64,000 nt of DNA. Source: Ficedula albicollis. Lineage: Eukaryota; Chordata; Aves; Passeriformes; Muscicapidae. Of this stretch, positions 52,193-64,000 are shown piece by piece. The translations under genes and the position numbers were made by a program. The stretch spans positions 8,762,874-8,826,873 of the forward strand of contig NC_021678.1 in the NCBI RefSeq assembly GCF_000247815.1, in the 5' to 3' direction. The notes beneath the pieces were generated by a model. The model was not told the DNA's origin and searched no databases. It saw only the letters and a list, made by a program, of their open reading frames with translations. The stretch's first letter is position 1. Each line of letters begins with the position of its first letter.

Positions 52193-55100
52193 TTTCATTT
52201 GCCCACAAGTGTCTGTAGGGTGGTAAGCACACTCAGACTGCATATCTAAAGAGCAGACAGCAGCTGGGAGCAGTTTACTTATTTTATCAATGATGAAGGA
52301 CAGACAGGCTTAAGATAAGAATTCATTTTCTAGTTTGACCATTTGAAATCAGTGATGTAACCTCATGAGATCCAAGTCAGGCTCTTGTCACTCAGAAATA
52401 AGCCTCACTTACTGGATCACTATGAAAAACATAAAGGGAAGGACAGAATCAGACTCCATGCTGAAACTTAAAGGTAGAAAATTTTGAATGTCCTGACTTT
52501 ATATATTTTCCTACTCTTTGTTTTTCTGTTTTAATTGATCTTGCTAAACCAAGAACCAAGAATTAGCTGACTGCAGTAAAACCATGTGGACAGTGCATTT
52601 TGGGTACATTTCTGTCAAACTGCTTCTAAATTCCATTATGCAGTTGTAGCCAAATTCACAAGTTGTATAGAGACATAAATCCAGCACCTTTATTGGGAAT
52701 AAGATCTGATAGTTCAAGTAGCAGAATCAATAATGTGATTGTACAAACTAGGGTCTTGTGTGTCCTCTGCAATAAGTCAGCTTGGCTGACTGGTAAATTA
52801 CCAGTCTACATGAACTTTGGTTTGTTAGGTTGTGAGGTTTTACCTCCTAGAGCTTTTTTTAAAATAGCTGGAATCAGTCTAATGCCTGATGTCACAATAT
52901 TTTGTTGTATGTCTGTATTAAGGGTAGAACACAGTGATGCTAGGTTTTTACTTAATATCTACTGAAATTAAATCTGCATGATGACTCCAGGGAGTGATTC
53001 ACATAGTAAAACCATAGTTTATCATGAACTCCAAAAAATACAACTCCATTGCTACCTTTTCAGAGAGGTTTGATTGTCTTTAAAGCTTGTTTTAAAGTTA
53101 AGAATGTGTGACTTGAATGATGATAAGAAAAAGTAAAATATTTTTTTATTGACTCCTACTAGAATACCTTAGGCTCTAGAATAAAAACCCCCAACAGCTC
53201 TAACCCATTTGGGAAGAGGTTATTTTTGCAGTAGCATCAATTTAAAGTAATATGCTTCAAGATGCATGATATTGCTGCACATCCACACCCAGATGGAAAG
53301 AAATTAAATTACAAAGAGGTGTAACAGAGGTATTAACATGGTTATGTGCATTTTTAGGCTGTCTGTAAGAATCAGCTGTCACATTTAGGTTTATTAAATG
53401 CTCATAATCAGCACTGCGCTCTATTTTACACTTCCATTCTGAGTGGCTCATATGTCCTAGTTACTCATCCACAATATAATTATGTTTTTAAAAAAAGAAT
53501 AAGGCCTGCTGAATTAAAGAAGGAGTTGGAAATATTCTAATGTATTGCATTAATTTAGTTCAATTTATGTGAGCATGTTTCACTCTGCTGGGGAGGTTAA
53601 TTCACCAAACTCCATTTCCTGCCTTAATCATCTACCATAAGTGTATTAATATGTCATATTAATGCCACACATTGCTACTGTAAAATTTGTGGTCCAGCCT
53701 CCAGCTCTAGTTTTTTAACAATGCTTGAGTTAATGGCATATCTGTACATAACCCTTTGAACTGCTTTTTTGCACATTGGTCATAATATAAGAAGAAAGTG
53801 TTTGAGCTAGAGGTTTTAAACAGAGGAATTTGAACTGTCTGTGGCTGGCACACTGCTGCTGCCACAGTGGTCTGTGGTTGAAATCAGCAGCACTGTCTAT
53901 CCAGTGGTTTATTATCTACTCTAGAACAGTGTTCAGCTGGGAAATTTGATGTCCCATGCAGGAGGTTTTAAAGCTTCTGCAAGATTATGAAAGTGTGGGG
54001 ATATAAAGTTAGCCAATGGTTCACATCAGGCAGTCACTTCTGGTATTCATACAGTGGCAGATTGTGGGCGTGAAGCACCCTGAAGCACCTTGGGGACTTG
54101 AAAACAGGGTCACCTTTTGGGTAACATTATTGTGACAGAACTTTCAGCATAGCCAAGTGTCAGAAGCAGCAGCAGAACAGTCCTGAGGGTATTGCTGTGA
54201 CTTTCTGTTGGTATTAGAGAGAATCTCTTTTCTATGCGAGACTATTCCTGCAGAAGGCAGGAGAAGGCAGAACTCACTACTGCACTTTCTTTTCTGCCTC
54301 AGCAAGCCCTTCAGGCATATGTGATGGGTCAGAAGAGGAGGACTACTGCTCTTTCTCCCCTCTTCCACCTAAAGAAGGCTATGGCACCACTTTGTCCATT
54401 GCTGCACACAGGAGAAGCACCAATGGAAGCTACTGATGGCACAGCCTTCCCAAAATAAACAAGTCTGCATTCTGCCTTCTGTACCTGCTAGCATTTGGAT
54501 ATTTTAAGGATTGTGGTCTAGGAAACATGAGCTAAAAAAGGAGCTGGAAAATTCTGCTACCTCCTACAGGCCATCTTTCATATTGATGGACTTTTTTATA
54601 TAACTTGTATGTTAGTAGCAGAGCTTAAACTGAAAAGTCAAATTTTTCTGTAAATTCACCTTTCTAAGCTGTGTTCCACCCAACAGCTGATTGTGCTGAA
54701 ACACACACAAAAAAACCTAACTGGGGGTTGTACTTTGGTGTCTCCTCAAGAAAGTGAGGAGTTTGCATATATGGGGGTTATCAAGAACATAAATACACAC
54801 TATTATGTGTAAATCCATCAAACCAGTGTGTATTACACAATGCTGAAGGAGTGTGTCAGCTGGGAAACACTGATATTTAAAGCACTACCTGGTAACATTT
54901 TTCATCCCACTGTGTGTAGGATGCCAGACATACTTCCTGATTTTTTCATTATTTCTCTCAGGCTTTCAAATCACAGACCCAACTTCTCTGTAAGTTTTCT
55001 CTGCACAGTGGTGTCTTAGAAAGCACGAACTTTGAGCCTGAACCAAGGAAGCAACTGTTGCACCAAATAGCCCTTAACTTTTCTCAGTTTTCATGAAGTT

Positions 55101-56060
55101 GAGCTTGCTGCTTGCAAAGCTCTTTATGGAATAGCATAAAGCTGTTACAATAAATCACTTGCTTCAAAAATAGACCTTGTATTTAGAGCAGCCATGGAGC
55201 CAAGTTGCTTCAAGCACACATCATCCCCTCAGTGTATATTTCTTCAGCTCTGTTAATAGTTAATTCTAATTCTGCTATGCAGAAGTTATTTTCACTGGGG
55301 GGAAAAAAAACTATTAAGTTACTAAGCCTGTTTCTAGCCTGCATCATAAATCAAAGAGAGGTTACCTCACTTGTGCTACAGATCTGTGTAGCTTTGATTT
55401 TAGGTGTGCATAACTGGATATATCATTTTTGCAAAATGATTAAGCATGTTGTAAGACCCTGAGATACATTATGTCATTAAAGATTTCATATAATACTTAT
55501 ATATATGTGTTTTCAGTGCAAGTCTGGACTTCCTGTACTTCACATGTTTAGTAGACAATGAATCCAGACTATGGCAGATGGCAGTTTAGTTCAGTTTGAA
55601 AAAGAATCATCTCTAGAAAAAGCTATAAAAGCCTACCACATTATTTTTATAATGAAATATGGGTTTATTTCTAATTGCAACCTTAAGATACACTGGCCCA
55701 ACATTGTAATTTAAAGAAAACATAAAACGGTACCAACACAGGGTCATTTTTATAAGAAATAACATGGAACAAAAATGGCCAGAGAAATAAATGTTTTTGC
55801 CTGGCCTACTCTCCTTTATCATCACCTATTATTCTAACCACTGTATGCTTGTGTGCCTACCTTGGCTGGGGAATCATGAACAGGTATTTCCAAGCAGAAT
55901 TGAATGATAACAGGCCCTTTCAGAGCCAGAATGAGCCATAAAACCAAATTGATCTATGTATCTTATTAAGAAGTGGTCCTTTCAAAGCGATGTTGGGGAT
56001 GGCTGGGTGGGAAACTGAGACCAGAGAGCTGCTTCCAACATTTGCCTTTCTGAATTGCAG

Positions 56061-56230
56061 TGCCCTCCCTATAAAGGATCCTCACGTAGACAGTGCCTCT
56101 CCAGTCTATCAGGCTGTTCTTAAAACTCAGAACAAGCCTGAGGATGAGAGCGAGGACTGGAGCCGTCGCTCTGCCAACCTGCAGTCCAAGTCCTTCCGCA
56201 TCCTGGCCCAGATGACTGGAACCGAGTACA
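56061..56230 (+). CDS. LDB3: LDB3 common exon after the ZM modules
   Basis: This 170-nt exon lies between acceptor gaattgcag and donor gtgagt. Its first base completes Gly with either ZM exon. It reads [20 protein letters not shown], then [20 protein letters not shown], then [16 protein letters not shown], and ends with A in phase 1. Human LDB3 has [20 protein letters not shown]...[14 protein letters not shown] at this place. RSFRILAQ is typical of PDZ-LIM proteins with a ZM region. In human ZASP the segment between ZM and the LIM domains has been reported to bind skeletal actin. It is shared by all isoforms that can be built from this window. An incoming phase 0 (direct join from 34957) reaches TAA after 20 codons. 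Confidence 0.97.
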
Positions 56231-57185
56231 GTGAGTTGAATGACAAAACATCCTCCTCATCCTGGTTTTAGATTCATGTCTTTCCTCACTGCCCTGGTAT
56301 TCGCCACTGGATACTCATGTCCAGGCTCATGTAGTTGAGCAAGGGTGAAGATCCTGGATGTAACTTGAGGGAGCTCAGAAATCAAAGTGAACAATCTCAT
56401 CTTATGCTTTATAAAGAAAATTCTTTGATATGCCAGAGGTCTTAAAATAAAAGTATTACATATTGTGCAGTAAACAAGCATTTGGGACCCCATAGTTATT
56501 CCTACTTACAAATCGAGTCTCTGCAGTGCAGTCTTTGGGTTTCCTGCAGCCTAGACATACAGAGCTGTCCATTCTTTAGACAAAAATAATAAACAAGTCG
56601 TGTGTCCTGTAACAGTCTTTTATAGAAATGACTTCTGGAAGTCAAAAGAAATCATGAATCACCACTTATATGGAATCTATGGCTCTATCACCCCTGTTAC
56701 CTAAACCTAGATCTGATACAAATATCACAGAGCTTTACCTTTGTTGCTTGTTGCCTATGGAAATGTTTTTATGGCTACCTGATACTAAGCTGACAGGTGG
56801 TTTCTGATGTAGAGAGAAGGAAGGCCAGGACCTTTTCCCCCATCAGGGGAAATATTTAGTATTTCCTTTCCCCATTAATGTGCTGCTGCTGTCTCTCCTG
56901 CTTTGTACAAAACAGAAGGACCTCTCTGTAGAATCATTGCCTACAGCTGTGAAACACTGCTAATAATGAATGGGAAAGCAGTTTTAATAGCTGCCTTCCT
57001 CCTAATATCCTCCTTCCTGTCCCTAGGGAACTGCTTCTCTTCATGATGTTCTTACAAATTCCACTGCTGCAAAGTCAGTGTGAATGCACCTTTAGATGGG
57101 CTTTTGATAAGTTTCTAAAGAATTAGAATAGTATAAAGCAAATTCCTTTCTTTCTGTTTTTTAATTGAAACATTTTTTTCTACAG
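56231..57185 (+). other. LDB3: LDB3 intron
   Basis: A 955-nt intron from donor gtgagt to acceptor tttttttctacag. No feature was seen inside it. Confidence 0.9.
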
Positions 57186-57222
57186 TGCAAGATCCAGACG
57201 AAGAAGCCCTGAGGAGGTCAAG
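57186..57222 (+). CDS. LDB3: LDB3 37-nt exon
   Basis: This short exon lies between acceptor ttttttctacag and donor gtaggc. Its first two bases complete Met with the previous exon. It then reads QDPDEEALRRS plus AG, identical to human LDB3 (MQDPDEEALRRS). The acidic patch is followed by a basic RR. Its donor is the branching point of the gene: joined to 60648 it gives the short isoform, and joined to a downstream exon outside the window it would lead to the LIM-containing long isoforms. Confidence 0.95.
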
Positions 57223-59481
57223 GTAGGCAACTCCTTGTGAAAAATACAGCTTTCTCCTTCCTGATAATCCAATAATGCTTTAAAATGACATTAATATGAA
57301 CTTCTTTTACTATATTTTTTTCCTAAAATATTCTAACACATTTACTTACAAATCACTAAAATTAAAATGCTGTCATTGAGAGGCATTTGAATGAGAAGGA
57401 TAACAAATCAGCATGTTTTTAGGAAAAACAGTGCAAAATTGCTGAAGTGTGTGTTCAAATCTGAAAACTCCCTGCTCATGCAACTTTCCTGTAGTTTACT
57501 GGGTGTGTGAATGTGATGAGTTTCAAACCCTGTGTTAACTACTTGAATGCGTAAGTAGATAAAAATACATAATGTTGTGGTAGCACTGAAATTTGTGAGC
57601 AATTTATTTGGATGGCCCTGTAATTGACATTTGATTCTCCTTAAATGATACAGTAAAGGAGTTGTTTCCATTCATACCCATAATAATTAGTTTATGTTTT
57701 GTTTGGAATGAATATGACCTAAATTTGTAGAATATGGAAGCACAGGACTGCTTTTGCTAATGGATAAATATATTTGTTTCATATGATGCATCAAAAACAC
57801 TGAAAAAGTCTGATTATTTTCAGAGATATAATATGGAATTAAAGATTTATCATCATCCTGTGTAGCCAGGAAATAGATTTATTACAGATTCTTATGTTGA
57901 GCTTAAAAGCAGCAGTTGAATCAGGAGCATTCTGCATGCAATCCTTATTTTCTGTTTGCATACTTCAAATCCCTGTTTCACTTTAGCTGCTCTAAGCTGC
58001 TGGTTGGGTTTGTCATGTGTTTGGTACTCAATCCACCTTCCTCTATTTTCTATTTTACTGCCCTGTGGTTCTGAGCTTTTGATCACAGTGCAGGTAACAA
58101 ATGTTGCATCAGTGAGAAAGACACCTGCTGTCTTCCCTGTGAGAATACAAGAATGCTTTCAGTTGGTGTGTGCTCTAAACTCTCTACTGCAGTTCGCCCA
58201 AGTTCGTGGCTGGGTGCCCAAACATCAGGCTTGACATTGTAGCCCTCAGGGATTTATTTCTTCCCTCAAATGTGCAAGCCTAATTCTCATTACATGTATT
58301 GTGCATTATCTGTTTTGATGTAATAGCACACGTCCAAATCCTTATTATGATGGGATTTAAAGCATTGTGCTGAACTTAATAGTGCCCCATTCATATCTGA
58401 GAGTAATATGTGGTTTTAAAGAAATAATCTTTCTAGGTGAAATCTGTGGCTTTGGAAAATACAAAATAGTGGAAACTTTACATGGTATGAGATATGTTGA
58501 CAATAATTATCTGATAACACATCAAGACATGTAAATTGCACATTGTATCCAGTGTAACTCCAAGTACATGATAATACCCACTGTGCTCTGCACGTTTTCT
58601 GCAGTCTTTAGGTATCACTATGTTATCCTTTTCTTGCCCAAGGGTGCTTCTGGTTATGTTTAGGCACAGCTGGACAGGTTTAAAGTGTGCATTGATAGTA
58701 GAAGCATAAGAGAGCGTATATAGGTAGTTACACACGGGCAGTGCAACTGGTGTGAGCTCTGGTGCAAGGAATTAAATGGGGTCTCCTTCCTACCCCACTG
58801 ACAGTGCTGGCACCATCTGAGTGCTTGATACCCACCTCAAACATTGGACCCACTCCACTGGGGATTTGGCAGCAGGGCCCTGGCTGTGCAGGCATCCATC
58901 ACTGTAGCCTCAGGCAGGCTGTGAGCAATCTCTCTCAGGTGCTTTCTCTTGTCTCTTTATGTCAGCTCCTCAGTGTAGCCAGCAGAAACTGCATGGAATG
59001 GCAATCAGGTTTCTTCCAAACACTTAGGAGTGGGGGGTGGAAACATGTAGCTTATATTTGGCAGAACTGTTTTACATAAAAATTAGTCACTTTTAGATTG
59101 CTGCTTCCAACTTCATGAGATATGTTTTTTAAGAACCCATAAACTTGGGAATTTTCAGGTGGCAGAATATTGCATTCTGTTAATATTAATGAGTGAGTTG
59201 CATGACTGTCCTTTGCTCATGCTAGTGCTATTTTGAAGGTACACATAAAAGTATAACTTGCCATGAAAACTTTTCATTGCTGATGTGATGGTTGTGGAAG
59301 ATTTTCTGGAGAGATGAGACCCATTTCAAGCCAAACAGATGAATACTTTTTTATGAATGGAGGGATAATATCTTGAAAGCAGTAAGAGAGTTCCTAAATT
59401 ATATGTCAGAGCCACTGGAGCTAGTATATTCTGGTGTAGCTGGAAAAAAATACCACCAGGAAGTTTCAGCTAAGAATACTT

Positions 59482-59526
59482 TATATCTCTTAATTACCTA
59501 AAAAAGATATATCTCTTAATTACCTG
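59482..59526. repeat. Two-copy tandem duplication, period 26 bp
   Basis: TATATCTCTTAATTACCT occurs at 59482 and 59508, separated by a short A-rich spacer. Confidence 0.85.
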
Positions 59527-60567
59527 AAAGCATAAAAATAGTTTGAGAAGTCATACATCAAGTCTCCTTTAGGACTGTTACTTGCATGGTACTGTGTTAT
59601 TAAGCACAAAAGGTTTAGAAATATCAGTGAATTTGTTGGCATTTACTGTTTATTGTTTTGTGTTTTCCTTGGCCTGAGGAGTAAAACCAGCCCAGTCTGC
59701 TCCTTTCTGTTTGTCTGGTTTCACTCCCAAGTTCCCCTGCATTAACACAATTAATTGTCTCGTGTTTTGAGTGTAAATACTGAGGAAAAAATGACCTTGT
59801 TTGGAATGACTGAAAAAAAATTTGCAAATAAAAAGAATATTTTTTCTCATTGTTTGATATACTTCTCCTTGACTGTGCTATCATCTCATATCTTCCTTTT
59901 CTCCCTTTTTATGTACAAAAACTGAATTTAAACTATAGAGCATCTAGAAAAGATTAAATCCTGAGAGGTGCTGAACATGACTTGAGCACCCCAGACACAG
60001 TCAGGGGTGGCAGGAGGTGGCCAATACTTCACACGACTCTGCTTTGAAAATCTCCTGTTGTTCTGCTTTGTGACACAAATGACCAGAAATATCTTTGCAA
60101 ATGTCAACACTAATACTCACTAATTCTGAGGAAGCTATAGAAAGCTACTTCTAAAACCTGGGGGTGGTGGTCCTTGATGGCAGGACTGCACGTTACATAG
60201 GGGTTGACCTAGGTGTTACAGAATGGAAAATATTTGCATTCATTTTGCATTTGTATGTGTTAACTTTCACTGACTCCTCAGTTGTGTTAGAGGGAGGGAA
60301 AAGCCAAGAGAAACTGCTGGGAGGAAAACAATGGGATTACACTTCATTTCTAGCAAAAGCAGCCCTGTAATAGCAAGCACAAGTCAAAGAATAAGAAGTT
60401 ATATCAAGTTACTTCTTAGAAATAAACCACTGGAAGACCTTTCACACATGGTCCAAAAAGCATCACCCAGCCTTCACTGTGCTGATTTGAAAGCTGAGGA
60501 AAAAATCCAAATAAATTGCCACTGCCCTAGCTGTAAGGCAAGGGAGTGGTAGCCATGGTCCCTAATC

Positions 60568-60637
60568 CCTTTCTTTCTCCCTCCTTTCTTTCTTCTGTGT
60601 GCGTGTGTCTCTCTCTGTCTCTGTCTCTCTCTTTCCT
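60568..60637 (+). promoter_or_regulatory. 70-nt pyrimidine tract with UCUC repeats at the short-isoform acceptor
   Basis: The tract runs CCCTTTCTTTCTCCCTCC, then TTCTTTCTTC, a GTGTGCGTGTG interruption, then CTCTCTCTGTCTCTGTCTCT. It ends ten nt before the acceptor AG at 60646-60647. UCUC and UUCU arrays are PTB-type sites and the GU interruption resembles CELF sites. They stand at the exon that decides between short and long isoforms. Function is inferred from motifs only. Confidence 0.5.
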
Positions 60638-60647
60638 CATGCCACAG

Positions 60648-60744
60648 GGAGAGGTTTGAAACGGAACGTAACAGCCCACGCTTTGCCAAATTGCGCAACT
60701 GGCATCACGGCCTGTCCGCGCAGCTCCTTAACGTTAAGAGCTAA
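60648..60744 (+). CDS. LDB3: LDB3 terminal coding exon of the short isoform
   Basis: The acceptor is catgccacag. The first base completes Arg with the 37-nt exon. It then reads ERFETERNSPRFAKLRNWHH and GLSAQLLNVKS, and stops with TAA at 60742-60744. Human short ZASP ends ERFETERNSPRFAKLRNWHHGLSAQILNVKS, so only one residue differs. Short isoforms carry PDZ and ZM but no LIM domains. They can sit at the Z-disc through alpha-actinin but lack the LIM surface reported to bind protein kinase C (family knowledge). Other open frames over this region are shadows. Confidence 0.97.
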
Positions 60745-61528
60745 AGGCCCCCAGTCAGAGGGCGAGCGCAGAAAGTCCCTGTAGCACATTAGCTGCTGGC
60801 CTGACTTAGAGCCTAGCTGCAAAGATGTACTGCTAGGCACTAGCTTTCTGCTGTTAGCCATTCACTGTCACCTAAAGTGACATCATGATACAACCCAGGT
60901 CATGTTCTTCATGGTAAAGTAGTTTAGCTTTTTTTTCCTTTATTATCTCAAATCTCAGTATACAAACATCACTATTGTAGTCTCTTGGCTTTAATTCTAG
61001 AAGAAAATGAAAGGGAAATTACTGGCAGTATTTCTTTAGGAGTAAAAAGAATGAGATTTTCGCAGAGTTTTACTGATGTAAAGATAATGAAGTAAGAGAA
61101 AGAAAGTTGAAAAGGAAAACTCATTGGCCTAGACTTTGCTAAATATATAACATAGTTTGCATAGCTGAATGATGCTGTTTGAAATAAGATATTAGCAATG
61201 TGAAGTTATATTTCAATATATTATATTGGCAGAAGTCATTTACTGAAACCATTGCTGTAAGTTTTGTGTTGGAAACTTTAATTTATCATTCTATAAAAGA
61301 GAGATAGCTGAGGTTGCTCAGGATATGCAAGGAAATGACATCTTGCTAAAGGTTATTTAGGAGTGAGAAGAATATATCATACTGTTGGTGCACTGAGCTT
61401 TTAAAAGCATCTTGTAAGTTTTAAGGAATATGTTGCTCATTCTGTATTGCTCTTGCTTTGACTCACATTTTTTTCTGTATATAGCAGCATGCTTTATCTG
61501 AAATAAAAGGTTTTAAAACTAAAATAAT
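60745..61528 (+). other. LDB3: 3' UTR of the short LDB3 isoform
   Basis: The UTR follows the TAA directly and is AT-rich. It ends by inference about 20 nt after the AATAAA signal at 61502. I see no microRNA hairpin or other clear element, but cannot test for target sites. Confidence 0.75.
61502..61507 (+). terminator. Poly(A) signal AATAAA of the short isoform
   Basis: AATAAA is followed about 20 nt later by a U/GU-rich element (TATGTGCCTGTTTT). It lies about 760 nt after the stop codon. Confidence 0.8.
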
Positions 61529-64000
61529 TATGTGCCTGTTTTACACAGTACTTCATTCTGTTTTAAAACAATAACTGCTTCAACTGATTATTGAAAGAAG
61601 GAGAACTTTTCTTTCCTAAATACAAAATTTGATCAAAAAACTTTCCATTTTTAGCTGTCATTGTTATTGACCTTTAAGTTTAGGTGAATTGGAATAAACC
61701 TGACAAAGCAGTTGAGTTAGGTACCTTTATTGTTATTACGTTAGCAAGTAATTCCAACCAAAGAGATTAGTGCATGAGATCAGATTGAAACTAGTACACT
61801 TTTTGCTGCTTCCAAATTTATCTCAGCTGTCCATACAAGAACCAAGTTCATTCAAACTCCCTTTTTTTTCCCTGTGTTATAGAAATAAGCAAAAGCTACT
61901 GTTCATGGAGAATTTTGCATGAATCAACCAAATACTGAAGTGTTTAAAGGATTATCATACATACATAAAAACTAATTCTTCATTATTATTTAAGAGTACA
62001 TAAGCACTAATTCCTTTTAAAATGCATTTCACCTTTCTAGCTGAATACCAGAGCACTTCAGGACATGCTACTTAATTCACAACATGCATTTATATTTTCC
62101 TTTTGGGAACAGAAACAGATTCTGACCACACCATCTTATTAGTACCTATGGTAAATCAGCATCACTGCATGAAATAAAAGCAACATTTTAATTTTTCCTG
62201 ATTGTTGCCAGGAGCAACCTTTGGTGAACCAAAGTGGTAGTGAATTTTACTAATGTATGGGAAATTTTGATAGAATTTAAAATATCGATAGGCAATTAAG
62301 ATTTTTTCATAAACATAAAATATACCTAGGTGAAACAATCTTCCAGTTCTAATTTTCTACCAAACTAGATGTTTTTATGAATAGGTAGTAATACAGTCTC
62401 TTCATGGTACTAACAATTGCGTATCCTTAATGTTTTATGAATGTAATATAGATACTACTTGTTTCCAAGAGTCCTAGTGCATGTGTTGGAATGAAAATGT
62501 CTAGATTATATCTCAATGTTTATACTTAATATTATTTTGAAAGGTATTTTCTAATAATAATTTTATCAGATATGAAATTAATGGAGATATAATTAAGGAA
62601 TCCCTTCCCCTTAGCTCTGCTTCAGTGGTTTTAATGATATAAATTCAGTGCATATAAACCATGTAATCATATAAGGCAATAGTTTTAATGCTTTTTTCTG
62701 TAAGATGCAAAATGGAATCTAACACTCTCCAAGCTTGTCAGTTCTTTATGCAGTCGCAGGGGGGAAAAAATAGGAAAAAATCATGAATGTCTGGTAGCTT
62801 TTATAACTTTTGCAATGTTAAAGACCTTTTGTGAAGGTGCCTTCATTATAATCCTTACAGCAAGATTTTTACTACAACCTATTTCAACTGCTTAGTCCTG
62901 TCCCTTTCAAAAAATCTCACAAGTGATAGACTTTTGGTGTTAAAACTGTCAGTCAAGTATTTCTATGTCATTTCTTTTTTATGTTTAGACTAGTAATTCC
63001 TCAACTCTTACTCCTCAAAAACTCCTCAACTCTTCCTCTATGTTGTCATGACGATTTTCAAGTCCAGAGAATGAATGTTATGGGTCTTTTTTTGTATAAC
63101 TCTGAAGAGGCCTTGTTTTTGCTTCCTGAGGAAGAAGCAGACTTTGTCTGTAAGGCAGAGAAGTTGGCCTGGATTTTTCACTCTACTGCATATCATTCTT
63201 AGTGACAGTAACAAACATGGGCCTGATAATATAAGCATTAAAGCTTTGGAAAAAAAAAAAAAAGTAGCTTTGTTCTAGCAAAAGGGCAAGCCTGGCCTAT
63301 TATATTTTAATATGTTCAGGCTTATCTCACTGTATGTGGCTTCTGAGTGACCATCCCCATCTTGCAGTGTTTCCTGAGCACTTGCAGAAATCTCCTGTTC
63401 CACACAGGAAAATCAGTCATAATTAATGGCAGTGAGGCTTAAAATAGGTTCCTGATGGAAGACTCGATGAGTCATGTAATTCTTTAAAACAGCACTGATG
63501 ATAGGCAGGTGTATCTGTTCCATGCTGAATATATTTTGACCTGTGACTGCTCTGCTGAGCAGAGGACAATGGTTGGTGACAATACTGTCTTCTAAATAAC
63601 CTCCTTGCCAAAAATAAAGTAAAACCCAGGATGTGGATAGTCATATGCACCCTCTGCCCTTCCCAATATTTCCAGTAAAGCATAGTGTCATAAGCATTTA
63701 ATGAAGACACAGCAAAGCTGATGCCATTAGGAAATCAAAACCAAAAGGCCTTCCAGGTAAATCTGCTTGTCTGGTTATGGCACAGGAACATGCTCCTTTT
63801 CTGCTGTGGTACAAGGCTGTCTGATCTACACTAACCTGTTTCCTGCTGCCCTTCCTTCTGCTCAAACAGCCCCCCTGGCCTCCTGCAGTGCTCAGTTTGC
63901 AGCAGAGGCACTGACTGCATGCAGTGTGTGCTGACTGGGACTGGCTGCAGTGTGGCTTTAGGAGAGTGGGTGTGTCACCTTGGCCTCTCTTCCTTTCATG
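61529..64000 (+). other. LDB3: Putative LDB3 intron downstream of the short-isoform end
   Basis: For long isoforms this is intron leading to exons beyond the window. A second AATAAA at 62173-62178 could give a longer UTR. The last 150 nt become more GC-rich with open frame, but the reading does not resemble the STPIEHAP segment expected next in LDB3. No LIM-type Cys/His pattern was found. Confidence 0.6.

Larger units (their letters stand above)
50684..56060 (+). other. LDB3: LDB3 intron between the cardiac ZM exon and the common exon
   Basis: A 5.4-kb intron from donor gtaagg to acceptor ctgaattgcag. It contains an antisense CR1 fragment near its start and a 75-bp tandem duplication near 52.1 kb. 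Nothing else was recognised. Confidence 0.85.
57223..60647 (+). other. LDB3: LDB3 intron before the short-isoform terminal exon
   Basis: A 3.4-kb intron. It contains a small duplication at 59482 and ends in a very long pyrimidine tract, listed separately. No further exon was recognised. Confidence 0.85.

Noticed and set aside
60474..60861. Open frames on both strands around the terminal LDB3 exon
   Set aside because: They are in other frames than the spliced LDB3 reading, which matches the human protein almost perfectly; partly made by the pyrimidine repeat.
63871..64000. Cys-rich open frame after a possible acceptor near the window end, considered as a LIM exon
   Set aside because: No CxxC/HxxC LIM spacing and no match to the LDB3 segment expected after RRS; low-complexity TGC/CTG content explains the cysteines.

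Overview
This window is vertebrate nuclear DNA, almost certainly from a bird. The coding content is a set of short exons with canonical GT-AG borders in long AT-rich introns. The one interspersed repeat I can name is an antisense 3' end of a CR1 LINE near 50.88-50.96 kb, the typical avian/reptilian retroposon. There is no operon structure, ribosome binding site or prokaryotic gene layout.

One gene is recognisable, on the plus strand: LDB3 (ZASP/Cypher), a PDZ-LIM protein of the striated-muscle Z-disc. Eight coding exons are visible: second half of the PDZ domain (21155-21306); linker (34882-34957); a 407-nt exon with the skeletal-type ZM motif (42317-42723); a 23-nt microexon (47066-47088) plus a 204-nt exon (50480-50683), which together form the cardiac-type ZM module; the common exon after ZM (56061-56230); a 37-nt exon (57186-57222); and the terminal exon of the short isoform, with stop codon, 3' UTR and poly(A) signal (60648 to about 61.53 kb). 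The first coding exon (start codon and first half of PDZ) is not in the first 21 kb. The LIM-domain exons of the long isoform are not seen before the window ends, so the gene is incomplete at both ends.

The exon phases make the two ZM modules behave as alternatives. The linker exon ends in phase 0 and the common exon needs a phase-2 donor. Either the 407-nt exon or microexon + 204-nt exon restores the frame. Skipping both, joining linker to the 204-nt exon, or joining the 407-nt exon to the microexon all give a stop. TGCATG motifs (RBFOX type) lie just upstream of the skeletal exon and just downstream of the cardiac exon, and are clustered between 48.65 and 50.75 kb. This arrangement fits an RBFOX-driven switch. 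As I recall mammalian exon numbering, the order of the two modules here is reversed.

The remaining sequence is intron. It holds an uninterrupted run of 820 G at 39201-40020 (probably an assembly artefact), a 45-nt T run at 19300-19344, several simple repeats, and an unusual number of young two-copy tandem duplications (periods 20 to 197 bp). Other open frames in the window look like chance.
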